From assembly GCF_019578655.1 (NCBI RefSeq), contig NC_063259.1, positions 4,018,001 through 4,082,000 on the forward strand: a DNA stretch of 64,000 nt. Direction: 5' to 3'. The notes below the pieces were generated by a model. It was given only the letters and a program-made list of their open reading frames with translations, had not been told where the DNA came from and ran no database searches. Numbering within the stretch: position 1 is the first letter of the stretch; the number at the start of each line of letters is the position of its first letter. A program made the translations under genes and the position numbers. The stretch is from Ricinus communis (taxonomy: Eukaryota; Streptophyta; Magnoliopsida; Malpighiales; Euphorbiaceae). This document shows, piece after piece, positions 46,117 to 57,386 of the stretch.

Positions 46117-47902
46117 AACAAAAATTTGTGCTATTTTTCTTTTTCCTTTTCCTTTTTATTTTCCTTCTTTATTTTATTCTTTGTTTTCTTTTCTTTTTGT
46201 ATTTTCAATTTTATATTATTTTCTTTCATTTTCCTTTCATGTTAATTTATTTTAGTAGAACACTTTGCTTTGCCATCATGTTAATTTATTTTAGTAGAAC
46301 ACTTTGCTTTGCCATCTTGATATGTACATTTAGTATGATCTTCAATGATTATGATGTGCTAGTTATGTACTATACCCAGTTTTATTTTTTCCAACACTGT
46401 GGACAGTGTTATACTCAAGTATGGGGTAGGTATCTGTGGCTATATTCCTTAATTATTTAAAGGCAATGATAATGGACTATTCTTAGGATGTTAGGACCTA
46501 GGGTTTTCATGACATTCAAGTTTAGTTTATTCTTTCGTAATTAATGACTTAATTCACACACTAGTAATTGATTGTCCCTCTCTATCTTTTGTTCTTGAAA
46601 GCAATTTCACTGTATTCAATATGGCAATTTGGCCGGGTTAAACTGGTGTTACTTGAGTTCCTTGCAAATTTACAACCTTTGACTGTGAACTTTGATTATG
46701 CCAATCTTGTATTTAATTTATGTGATGATTCAATTGATAAGTCTGTGAACCAATTGCAAATTTTAGCCACTTCAAACATGAGTTTTTGAACCAAGATTGA
46801 GCATCCATTGCATATTATGCTCATGATTTTTCTCTTCTTGTTTGAGTGTACGCTGTACTTACTTTCGTTTCTAGAACTTGCTATGTAATGCTTGTTGAGG
46901 TTACATGAATTTTTGAATACCATTAGATGATTTGGGCAACTTAGAATTTCACCACATCTGGCCAAAAGCCTACCCTCTGTTTCTATTAGTTAGCCAGTTT
47001 GAGTCTTTACCTTTTCTTCATAATTTACACCTAATCACTACACATACACCATTCTATACATCCATATTTCCTTTCACCTTGTATACTGAGTAATTATGTG
47101 TTATGAATCTTCATTTATGGGATCATAGTGCCTAATGTTGTTCTGAATTCACTTAGTCTTTTTAGTCATTCTTTGATGCTCCCTTCAATCCAAATTGGAT
47201 AACTATTCTTATTGTTTATGTCACTAACCACAATAACCCCTATATAAGCTGCTGTAATATATATACATAGTATATATATAAAAAAAAAAGAGAAAAGGAA
47301 AGAAAAAAAAATTTCTGACTTACTTCTTAGCTCTTAGCTCTTCTGAATTTAATTCTTGTGAGCATCATTTACTTCAAATAAGGCTTAGTGAGTATTTTTG
47401 TTGTTTTGGCACTCAGTTCCTGAAGCATTCATTTCAAATAAGTGCATGATTTTTTAGTATACTTTACACTTCTATTCAAATATTCTTACCTTTACCTTAA
47501 CCACATTTCAACCCTTGAAAAGACCCTTTGATTTTGGTATTCAATTATTCGCGGTAGCGAATATGAGATTGATGAGCAAGCTTATGGTAAACAAGTTTTG
47601 TGCAGCTGCATTGAGGGAATTTTCTTATTTACCTATAAACACTGTGAGTGATTTGAGAGATTCCTGTGAGGTAATGATTTTTAGTCTTTAATGCTGAATT
47701 GTTATTTAAGTTGTGCTTCGAGATGGTATTATTATAGTTCTTCCTTAAAGGTGTATAACTTGTTAGTTACTTAAGTTTCATTCTTTATATGTTGAATAAG
47801 GTTGAGTTGTGAACTTTAGCATGGATTTTAAGGGGTGATTGTTGCTTGTGCATGTATTAAGTTATTGATTGCTTGAAGATAAGTAAAAGGTTAAGTGTGG
47901 GG
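46117..47902 (+). other. Athila 3' untranslated region
   Basis: Long non-coding stretch with pyrimidine-rich sequence (46130-46230), a perfect 39-bp tandem duplication (46238-46315) and an AT microsatellite (47258-47282). It ends in the polypurine tract AAGTGTGGGG (47893-47902) directly before the 3' LTR. The open frames here are compositional. Confidence 0.75.
46238..46315. repeat. perfect 39-bp tandem duplication
   Basis: Two identical 39-base copies (46238-46276 and 46277-46315), beginning CATGTTAATTTATTTTAGTA and ending TTTGCCAT. The lack of any difference suggests a recent event. Confidence 0.97.
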
Positions 47903-49380
47903 TGATTTTATATGCATCATTTTATACATATTTACATGCCCAATTTTTTACATTATTGTGCATAGTTATCTCGTTTTATGCCAGAATCACCTGCGTTTTG
48001 GTTCCTTTCACGTTTCAGGTCATTATCGAGGGACATTATCAGTAATCAAGGGAAATACGCACAATTACGGACCGTAATCCATCAAATTGAGCAAGGACTA
48101 GCATTCCAAGGTTGCTGGAATCTGGCCGTGCTGAACCACCAAATAGTTGCCCTTTAAGAGTGCCATTTTGGCACGGCTTCCGAAGCCACCACGGCCTCCA
48201 CCATGTCCGGTGGTGGCTCAGCACCGGCTAGGGCATGGCTTGGAAGAAGTCGTGAGTTGCAGAATGCGGAGGTCCAGCACGGGTTGGACTCCACCCGTGC
48301 TGATCAGCACGGGCTTGACCACGGCCGTGGTGAAAGATTTATATAGGCAAAAATGATTTGCTGAATTAGGGTTCGATTTTCTGACTTGATTTCACATATA
48401 CGAGCTTAAACCATCTTATTCCAGACTTCAATACTCGACTTTAGAAGATCATTTCCTCTATTGAAGGAAGGATTACAATTGTTTTAAGATCAAATTGAAG
48501 ATCAAGACAAGATTTAGGAGCATTCAAGAGGCAAATTAGGGTTTACTATTCTGAATTGAGAATTTAGGATTTTTTATCCAACTTGAAGAAGAAGGGTGTA
48601 AATGCCTTCAATTTGCTTTTCTGAATCTATTCTTTACTTTATGTTGCTTATTAGTATGAGTACCTAAATTTGTCAAACCCATTTGGGGTTCCTATGTTGT
48701 TGGATTGATTTTAATGCTAATGAGATTTTGATTATCAATGCTTGTCTCTTCTTGCTTTCATTATTAATGAGAAATCACTTTATTCATGAGACGTTGTGAG
48801 TTGTGGTATTCAGATTGCTTTATGTAATTGAGAAATTCATTTAGTAATTGGAAATTTGAATAACAAGAACTGGTTAATGATCATTTAGAGATAAGGGTAA
48901 TTGACTAGCCAGATTAAGAATTAATAAAGCTTAAAAAGAGGCGAGTTAAACCTTAATGCTAATCGAATAATCGATCTTTAGGAAGAGATTGCAACTTTAG
49001 GTTATTAGGTTTAGGAATTCGGTTATCTCGACAGGGAGACCGAATTCAGTTAAGAATTCGTCCACGGGTAATTGCAATTGATAACCAATATAATCTCTAT
49101 CTTCACTAAAATCCAACTAGCTTAGGTCCCCTAGGGTTTGCTTTTTCCTTCGAGAGTTTTCCTAAATCCTTTCAGATTATTTAACACTTAGTTAATTGTT
49201 TGTTCATATTTAATCATAGCATAATACTTCATCGATTTTGTTTAGGTTAGATAATATAAGACGCTGCAGTAGGTCTAGGATCACCCTTTCCCGAGAATAC
49301 GACCTTGATACTCACCATTTCTTCTAGTCTGCATCGATAGGTTCACTGCCTTAGATTTTAGCTACACAAATAGCATATCA
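47903..49380 (+). repeat. Athila 3' LTR
   Basis: It starts TGATTTTATATGC, ends TAGCATATCA and is nearly collinear with the 5' LTR. Its GC-rich island (48115-48340) is longer than in the 5' copy, with additional CCGTGCTGATCAGCACGGG-type words. Confidence 0.92.
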
Positions 49381-49395
49381 ATGATGATTGATGAC

Positions 49396-51676
49396 TGTCA
49401 ATACCCATTTTCTAAATACAAATATCGAGAGAAAAATGGAAAATCTTGTGATGGAAGTTACTGCTTTCTCAGGTCTCGAGAGGTGAAGGATAGACAAATC
49501 CGAGGTTGGGGTCGAGGTTAATCCGGTTGGAATTAGCTTTTTGAAATCAATTTGGACCCAATTGTCAGAAAAAATTAAATTTGAGGGTCAAAATAGCAAT
49601 TTTTAGAAAATTAAGGATTATATCACAAAAAGTCAAAACCTTTTCTCTAGAGCCGATCGGCTCTTGACTCCCCGACATCATTTTTTTGGACAATTTTACG
49701 TTCAAATACAGTTTTTAGAAGGTTTCTTTAGGGATAACCATTGTTTTATCGATAATTACTTTAATTTTAAATAAATAATTGAGATATTTATCAATAAATT
49801 CCTAGGATTTATCTCTTTCTCTAAAGTTTTCTCTGAAACCCTACATCTATAAATAGTAAGAGGAGTTTAGGGTTTCAGGAGGAAAAGAAGAATTAATTTT
49901 TTATCAATAGCAATATTTAGAGAAAAGAAACACTTGAAAAGAAAGAAAGGAGAGAAAATCAAGAAAGAATAAAAGGAATTGCACTTTCGATCATAATCAG
50001 AATTCAAAGACTAAAGCTACTAGAGAAAGAAGATTTTAGGAAATTGGTCACTTAAGAGAAAAGATTTTTGGAAACTTTTTTTAACGACAAAAGATTTTTT
50101 CAAGTGACATCCATCTCTGGATTCCTACCCAATTTTTGATTCAACTGCTTCCTCATCGCTCGAGAGATACAGATCCAACACACATGTTGACAACCTAAAG
50201 GTTTCCACCACCATACATCTGCATCAATCATAAAAATTGGTTCCTTTGTTCTTTTATTTTTATTTTTTATTTGCTTTAATATTATTTTCTCTTAGAAACA
50301 TGATTAGGGTTTTTATCTTTGATCAGTATGATTGGACTAGGGTTTTAGACTATCTATGTTAATAGGGTTTTGAATATGATAATAAGAACTAGGATTTTTT
50401 ATTATTATGATATTTTGCCAATTAGGATTTTTAGATTTACTTAAAAACATGACTATAGGATTAATATTTAGTTTCTGTAATTATAATTTGGTAATTAAGA
50501 CTAAATTAAAAAATGTTTCTTTGTTCTAATAACTTATTGCTAGTTTATAGGATTTTAGGATTTTTAGCAATCTAAGATTTTCTTGGCTTCTGTACTTTAT
50601 TTTTTCAATTTTAATTAGTTATTTTGTCTCATTCTAATGTTGTTTGAACATTTATGCATATGAAAATCGTCTCTAGGAGTGGGTTTGGACTATCAAACGA
50701 GGAAGAATCACAAGAAATCTATTTGAAGTGCCCCTTGGACTCTAGAGCTGATCGAGTGACTATAGAGCCAATTGGCTCTATACTCAGCCGATCGGCTAAC
50801 CATGCTGGCCCCATATTTTTTGCTTTTTTTGGCAGTTTTTAATGTATTCTTGGCCCTTGTTTAGTTTTAGGCCTTTCTAGTTCTGTAATCGTAGTTGTAG
50901 GCAGGTTGTAATAGCTAGGGTTTCTTTTTCCTACTTCATTTCCTTTATTATTATTATTTTATTGTTTATTGCATGTTAGCCCAATACTTGATTATATGAT
51001 TGATTAAATAAAAATGAGTCACTTAGACTTAGGGCTGAAAACTGATCCAACACGAATTTGATAGTCTAATAGGTTAATCTACTCTAACTGGGCCTAAGCT
51101 TTAAAATTCAATTAGACTAGTACGCCTTAACATGTTTAGTTAGGTTTTACACTTAGTTAGGGTTGAAATCACAATGAATGTGCCTTCTCATAATAAGTAG
51201 TCCTATAGGCTTAAAGGCTAAAATCCAAAGAGCATAACATGTAATAAGGCTAGAATAGGTGGACCTCATGCATAACTGGTTAGTAAACTAGATTAACAAC
51301 TTTAAATGAGGGTTGGGCTTGAATAAAATAGGCTAGACTTAGGTGTATTTTGTGATGTTTTGGCATGCATGTGTATAAAATGCTCGTATTTATAGGGAAT
51401 ATTTTGTTAAACAATAAATTTAAGGACTAATATACACAAATAAGGAAGTTGGCTTCCGGATCCATCTCTGGACTCTATGGCTTAAGCTTCCTTATGGAAT
51501 CTGAGTAAAGCCACTCATTAGTAAAAGTGTCCCGGTGATCACCCGGGTGGCGACTCCCATCTCCGCGCTAGTCTCAGTGATTAGTTAGCGTGTCTCGATT
51601 AGGTTGAAAAGCCTTACAGTGTTATAGTCACTAACCTTTTCTCGATTAGGGTGTACGCCCAAAACCGTCGCCCACA
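49396..51676 (+). repeat. 5' LTR of a Tat-type Ty3/gypsy element
   Basis: It begins TGTCAATACCC and ends GTCGCCCACA two bases before a primer site. The 2281-bp length is typical of Tat/Ogre-type LTRs. It carries perfect palindromes built on AGAGCC/GGCTCT (49649-49664, 50761-50782, 50786-50797). The open frame 50654-50842 across the palindromes is not a credible gene. No second copy is recognisable in the window, so the boundaries rest on termini and primer site. Confidence 0.7.
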
Positions 51677-51677
51677 T

Positions 51678-51694
51678 TGGCGACTCCGCTGAAG
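51678..51694 (+). other. Tat-type primer binding site
   Basis: TGGCGACTCCGCTGAAG resembles the TGGCGACTCCxCTGGGGA primer site found after many Tat/Ogre 5' LTRs. Confidence 0.75.
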
Positions 51695-52471
51695 ATAAAA
51701 GAAGCTGATTCTAGTGTATGTTTGTTTTTAAATTTATTATTTAACAAATTATTCTTGCATCACTACACTTTCATACATTATACACATTGGTCCCTATGGC
51801 GTCAACTAGCGGTTCTTTGGTTCCACTCGAATCTTATAATTACGGCACTGGCTACCATCATTCACAAGTAATGGGTGTATTTCTCTCGTCGTATGGACCC
51901 TTGAGTAGAGAGATGAGCCAAGGAAGAATACTTTTTGGTTGTGGGAGCCTTTTATCCTTATCCAAGACTCAACTCATGGTAATGACCATAGTAATCTCCC
52001 CTAGGAACCCTATTGCTTGCTATATGAGATGATTTTTCTTGTATGTATCTTAAAGCCCAAGTATTGAAAGGCCTTGGCCAAGAAATATGGAATCAGGCTC
52101 TAGGCCTAAAAATATGCAGGCTTTTATGCTTATACTAAGAAACGTCACCCTTTTTGATTTAAATATGCTTTGAGAGATTATGGCATGCACGTCAGGCCTA
52201 CTATCCCCTGTTGATAGAGAGCCCAAGCCAAAAATCATAAGGAAGAAAGACTTACTAGGAACCATGTGCGGGATAATAAGGTTGGAAGGATGAATGTACT
52301 ACTGTAATTGTGCTAACCCTTTTTTCTTTTGTCCTTGTGAATAACACGTGCATCATGCATCGCATGCATCATACTAACCTTTTCTCTTTAGCATATGGAC
52401 TCTTTTGTGGGTTGGAAGAGGTAAGACAGTGGAAGGCTAGAAAAAGTGCCTATTTCCTCGAGAATTAGAAC

Positions 52472-53310
52472 CATGTTAGAGCATTTAGAAAGACCGAGAC
52501 ACCAAGAAGAGATGGCCAACGAACGAGCTAATGAGCAAGACATTGAGATCCTTAAGAATGTTGTAATCGAAAACTTAAGGGGTGTGATTTGGAAGGAACT
52601 TTAGCAACTTCTAGTTGGGATGGCTGCTAATCAAGCTCCACATGCTGCTCCTGTGGCACCGGCTAACCCGCCTGTTGCTATTGACCTGGCTTTGATTGTC
52701 ACTGAAACTGCTGCTACTACTACTGCCACGGCTAATGCCAATGCCAATGCTGAAGACCCAGCTAAAAGGGGAGTCCTCAAAACTTTTGGAATTTTGATGA
52801 ATTCATGCTCAATTAGACTAAGACGGAGATTGCCCTTGCCACCAATAAGGTTATAAGTGGACTGAGTGCCCAGCTTGACAAGATGCAGGGTATGCTAAAA
52901 ATTAAAGATTTGGACCCAAGAGCTGGTATTAACGGGGGAAGACAAACTACCTACAAAGTTTAGGATGCCCAACATAAACAAATTCAATGGAACTAGTGAC
53001 CTTAAAGTCCATTTGAAGCAGTACGTGACCATTATGGGACTACTCAATTGAGCAGGACTCAAATTGTTATGCTATTTGTGCTATCTCTGGAAGGGCCCGC
53101 AGTCAATTGGTACCACGGTCTGGAGAAATCTGCTAGAGCTGAATGGCATGATTTGTGCAACTCCTTTGTCAAGCAATACGACTATAACACTCATTTGGAG
53201 GTGTCAATCAGGGATCTCAAATCCACTAAACAAATACTAAATGAGTTCTTCTTCGACTTCCTAACCAAATGGAGGAATAAGGCTGGCCTGGTGAAAAAAC
53301 AAGCCCTCTA
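52472..53310 (+). pseudogene. Tat-type gag
   Basis: The first recognisable stretch, MLEHLERPRHQEEMANERAN, starts at 52472. An Ala-rich segment (52620-52760) follows. The capsid core is at 53050-53310: LFVLSLEGPAVNWYHGLE, WHDLCNSFVKQYDYNTHLEV and SIRDLKSTKQILNEFFFDF. The frame changes several times (near 52790, 52930 and 53040) and stops occur. The open frame at 51787-52032 between primer site and gag has no recognised domain. Confidence 0.72.
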
Positions 53311-53372
53311 AAAAGGACTAAGTTCGTATGGTGGTATGAAATATCCTCCCTAGATGGACCGAAAAGTTGTAG

Positions 53373-54120
53373 ATGATGAATCCAAAGACCGTCATGGATC
53401 TGTATGATGGCGGTTTGCAAGTCGAGGAAATAAAGAATGACAAGAGAAAGACCTTGAGAACTGGCAGAAGGGAAAACTACCAGGCTAGAGTAACTAGGAC
53501 CCTGGATGTGAATGTTGTGCAACACCCAAGGGAGTTTTCTAACTTCAAGCAACTACTCTCCAAAATCTTTACAAGATTGGTTCAAAATGGCATATGCTCC
53601 AACCTACCACCCCAAAGAACCCATCGAACCCAAGCACACCCGGATACAAGCCCAACACTTACTGTAAATTCCACCAAGCACCTGGCCACTATACTGATAA
53701 TTGCATTCGGTTAAAGCATCAAATCCAGGACCTTATTGACGCTGGAAAGCTCATTGACCTAGACCAGCCCAGCATTAGAAGGAATTATCAAACTACAATA
53801 ATACACCACCCCGAACCAAGTGTCCATGATTAACCCTGACTTCAATGAAAAGGAAATCACGAACTCGTTCATAGACATACCCCAAGCCAGGCTAACAGCC
53901 AAGCCAAAAAGCCCATAAAGAACCTTCACCGACTTGGGAGCACCATTATCCGTGGTGTTTTGACATCTAAAATGGAGCGGGAAACTTAAACCTTAATCAC
54001 CAAAATATAGTTCTAAGCCTTATAATAATCAGTATTATAAGTATCACCATACTTTCGGGCATGTGACATACCAGTGCAACCGTCTCAAGCACGAGATCTA
54101 GGACTTAATCGACTCTAGAG
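53373..54120 (+). pseudogene. Tat-type nucleocapsid with two zinc-finger modules
   Basis: Module 1 (about 53650-53745) reads YCKFHQAPGHYTDNC followed by RLKHQIQDLIDAG. Module 2 (about 54018-54110) repeats the plan as YYKYHHTFGHVTYQC then NRLKHEI, a stop, DLIDS. In the second, the first Cys has become Tyr. The two share the C-x2-H-x4-GH-x4-C plus LKHxIxDLID layout. The second may be an internal duplication. They bind the RNA genome in the particle. Confidence 0.65.
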
Positions 54121-54560
54121 AATGGGAGGTTGAGCAACTTCCTCAATATGATTGTGAAGACCTGCTTAGGCAGCCCTTGGCCAAATATGATTTCAGGGTC
54201 TGGTATTGAAGACCTCCCTGAACTGATGTTAGGATTGAAGATATTGTGCCAAGTGGTTGGGGGTCAGATGATGATCAAGCCACTTGTGAGTCTTGTCTCC
54301 TAGAAGTTTGGAAAGAGGGCGAAAAGAAGTTGGTAATGGCTATCGACATTTGGTATAGTTCTAGGGATGAGCATGAAGTTCAAGACGCCAAGGCCAAAGA
54401 CATTTAGGTAGATAGTGACTCTAAGATTGAGCCAATGGGTGAAGGTAAGGAAGCAGGGAAACAAGAGTATAAACAAGAGAAGCAAGCACTTGAAGATAGG
54501 GATGCCGTATTGTTGGAACGATGGAGGAAGGAAAAGAAGACAACTGATGTCTAGGAGCTG

Positions 54561-55320
54561 TTGATGCATTCTTCAGACCATAAAAAGGCTTTGATCCAGG
54601 CCTTATCTGGTATAAGTGTTAGCATAACAGCTACCCTTGAGGAGATGATCAAAACAGTAACTAATAAGACTAACGGGATGATTACCTTCTCAGACGAGAA
54701 CCTATCATTTAAGGAAAGGGACCACAATAAGGCTCTTTACATAACAGTAGAGATGCAAGGGAAAAGAACCCCATGTGTTATGGTTGATGACGAGTCAGCT
54801 ATTAATATGTGTCCATCTCGCATACTCCCTAAACTGAGGATGGCTGCGAAGGACCTAAAACCATAAGACATGATCATAAGGGCATACAATGAGATAAAGA
54901 GAGACGTAGAAGGGACATTTTCAGCACTAGTGAAGATGGTCCAATTGAATCCTGAGTGGAATTTATTATCTTGGACATCCCAATAACATTTGCAGTACTA
55001 TTGGGAAGGCCATAGTTCCATGCCCTAGGAAGAGTTCCTTTTATAGTCCACCAGAAGGTGAAGTTCTCTTATGAAGGTGAGATCGTCACTATTCACGCCG
55101 AAGGTGGTAAGGTCGTCTAGACAATTCAGGAAGTTGTCAAAGAGGTGGATGCCCCTACTGGATTCCAAGTGGCAGTTCTCTACGAGGACTATATGGATCC
55201 TAAAGTAGCCAACATATTCAAGAAAATGAACTTCATGCCTAGAATAGGTTTGGGAAAGAATCAGTAAGGTGCTGCAGAGCTACCAGACTTTAGAGATTAG
55301 AAGACTCCGCGAGGTTTGGT
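54561..55320 (+). pseudogene. Tat-type protease and G-patch-like segment
   Basis: The protease follows MMHSSDHKKALIQALSGISV and YITVEMQGKRTPCVMVD. Its active-site loop reads D-D-E-S-A-I-N where relatives have D-N-G-S-A. After the stop at 54866 the frames fragment. The same-frame sequence resumes NMCP-like, and at about 55225-55265 MNFMPRIGLGKNQ with a G-patch-type GLGKNxxG is visible. Functional protease is unlikely. Confidence 0.65.
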
Positions 55321-55813
55321 GTATTCTGAGGAGGAAGACAAGGGCAAGCCAAAAGGCAAGACTCTAAAAGACGTGTTCATCCAAGAGTTCAAGCTTTACT
55401 TTAGGAAGCCTAAACCTGTTTGTGTAGCTGGGACTGAGATACCGGTGTTTGAGATTTTCAAGGACTTGATTGTTGACAAGATGATCGAGCTAAGTATCAA
55501 AGAAGTCCGTGAGAAGGTCACCACCAAGATGGAAGAACTAAAGCTGGAAGAGCCTACCACTCAACCAGAGAGGATCAACCAAGAGGAACTAGCTGCTTTA
55601 ATAGAAAATAATATCATTGATGTATTTTATGACGATGATGTAATAACGTCCGATATTTATGAGGATAATGTTTCTTTCCTTTTTAAGATTAATGATATGA
55701 ACAACTTTGCTTACTTGTGTGATGTTTTTCCTGATGGTAGTGTACATTTTGATAATCATGACATGTGCATGTTTGACATTAATTCCATACAAAAATTGAT
55801 TCATTTAATTTAG
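55316..55813 (+). pseudogene. Tat-type polyprotein linker ending before the missing RT
   Basis: A 165-residue open frame with GKTLKDVFIQEFKLYF, then an acidic/Lys-rich region and a Phe/Asp-rich tail (DVFYDDDVITSDIYEDN). Relatives carry an analogous low-conservation linker between the G-patch and RT. Here it ends at 55811 and no RT motif follows. I do not recognise a catalytic site. Confidence 0.5.
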
Positions 55814-55984
55814 GCATAGATGCAAATCCATGGAATATTCTGATAGCTCACGATATAACTTATGAGGAAAGGAAAGAGTTTGAAAGAATAATAGAGAAAT
55901 GAAGAGAGGCTGAAGCTGTATATCAACTATCTCAAGACTTTAATATTGAACTTCTCCAAGTGTTTTTTTATACACTTGCCTCTA

Positions 55985-57386
55985 GATGAGAATTAGATGG
56001 TGGATGCGCTAGTTACTCCATCATCTATATGGGTCAATCCCTTGCAACTGCCAATGAAACCTTTGGTGATCATGAAGTCAGGTGCGCCTTGCTATAAAGG
56101 GAATCAAATTATGTATGTTCAGATGGGACTAGAAGAGAAGCCATGGTTCTACGATATGAAGAAGTTCATAGAAGACAGGGAGTATCCAAAGGTAGCGACA
56201 ACCAAGGAAAGGTATATGCTATGAGCCCAAGCCAGGAACTACATCAGCCATGAAGGGATCCTATATAGAAGGATGATGTCCGGTGTACAGCTCCGGTGTG
56301 TAACTAAAACAGAAGCTGAGGTAGTAATGGAGGAAATACACAAAGGAGTGTACGGGCCTCATATGAGCGGAATTGTGTTAACCAGAAAGATCATTCGGTA
56401 AGGTTATTATTGGTTGACATGGGAGAAGGATTATATAGCATTAGTGAGGAAATGCCGAGTGTGCCAGCTATATAGTGACCTGAGTCATGTACCTCCTACC
56501 AAGCTACACAACTTCACCTCTGCTTGGCCTTTTACAGCTTGGGGTCTCGATATTATTGGAGAAATAAAGCCTCATTTGGATGGCCAACGGTTCATAGTTG
56601 TAGCCATCGACTACTTTTCAAAATGGGGTCGAAGCCAAGTCATTCACTACCGTAGGGGCAAGATAGATGGCCAGATTCATAGAAAGGAATCTAATATGTA
56701 GATATGGAGTCCCGTATCATGTTGTGACGGATAATGGGGTCCAATTCATGGGTGAGACAGCAAACTTGCTAGCGGAGTATGAGATCAAGCATCATAGTTC
56801 TTCTTCGTATAGACCTCAAGCGAATGAAGGGTAGAGGCAGCCAACAAGAGTTAAAAGAAGATACTTTCAAAAATGGTATGAAATACAAAGACTGGCTGTT
56901 TCGATTACCTTTCACGCTTTGAGGATATCGGACAACCAAGCGAACATTGACTAGGCAAACGCCATAGTCATTAGTTTATGGAACTGAGGCGGTATTACCG
57001 GTTGAGTTAGAATTAAAATCTTTAAGAGTTGTGTTGGAGGCGGAAATACCAGAGTATCAATGGGCTAAGCAAAGGTACTAGCAATTGGCCTTGATTGATG
57101 AGAAAAGGATGAAAGGCCTATATACCACATGCAGTTGTATTAAAAGCGGATAGCTAGGGCATTTAATAAGAAGGTAAAGCCAGGAAAAATTAGAGCTCGT
57201 GGTATGGTTTTGAAGTATATGAGACCTATAGCATTCGACCCGAGAGGGAAGTTCAGGCCAAACTGGAAAGGTTCGTACTTGGTCAAGAGGATTTTGCCTA
57301 GATGTGCTGCTAAGATCTCAGACTTGGAGGGGAACGAGTTCACTGAGCCAATAAATATAGATCGTCTTAGGAAATGCCATGTGTAG
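55985..57386 (+). pseudogene. Tat-type integrase with last residues of RNase H
   Basis: It starts with MVDALVTPSSIW (55997 on), the end of an RNase H domain. The stretch EKPWFYDMKKFIEDREYP then leads into integrase. The HHCC finger lies at about 56335-56470 (EEIHKGVYGPHMSG; CRVCQLY). The core has the first Asp in WGLDIIGEI (about 56545) and the second in VVTDNGVQF (about 56725). A shifted frame continues with VYGTEAVLPVELEL (about 56975). The C-terminal module at 57170-57386 (KVKPGKIRAR, then RPNWKGSYLVKRIL and EPINIDRLRKC) ends at a stop at 57384-57386. At least three frameshifts or stops break it. Confidence 0.78.

Larger units (their letters stand above)
39201..49380 (+). mobile_element. 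Athila-type Ty3/gypsy element without RT, RNase H or integrase
   Basis: Two ~1.45-kb LTRs (39201-40648 and 47903-49380) flank an 7.25-kb interior with the Athila primer site, gag, protease and the Athila ORF2, but nothing resembling pol between protease and the end of the first reading frame. The left LTR start is altered (CGATTT for TGATTTT). No matching target duplication is visible (AGATA at 39196-39200 versus ATGAT at 49381-49385). The coding frames contain stops and a frameshift. Such elements must borrow enzymes from relatives. Confidence 0.85.

Noticed and set aside
46113..46460. 115-codon Phe-rich frame after Athila ORF2
   Set aside because: It is a pyrimidine-rich 3' UTR translation and contains a tandem duplication; no domain.
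39196..49385. Target site duplication for the Athila element
   Set aside because: AGATA on the left and ATGAT on the right do not match, and the left LTR terminus is altered, so no claim is made.
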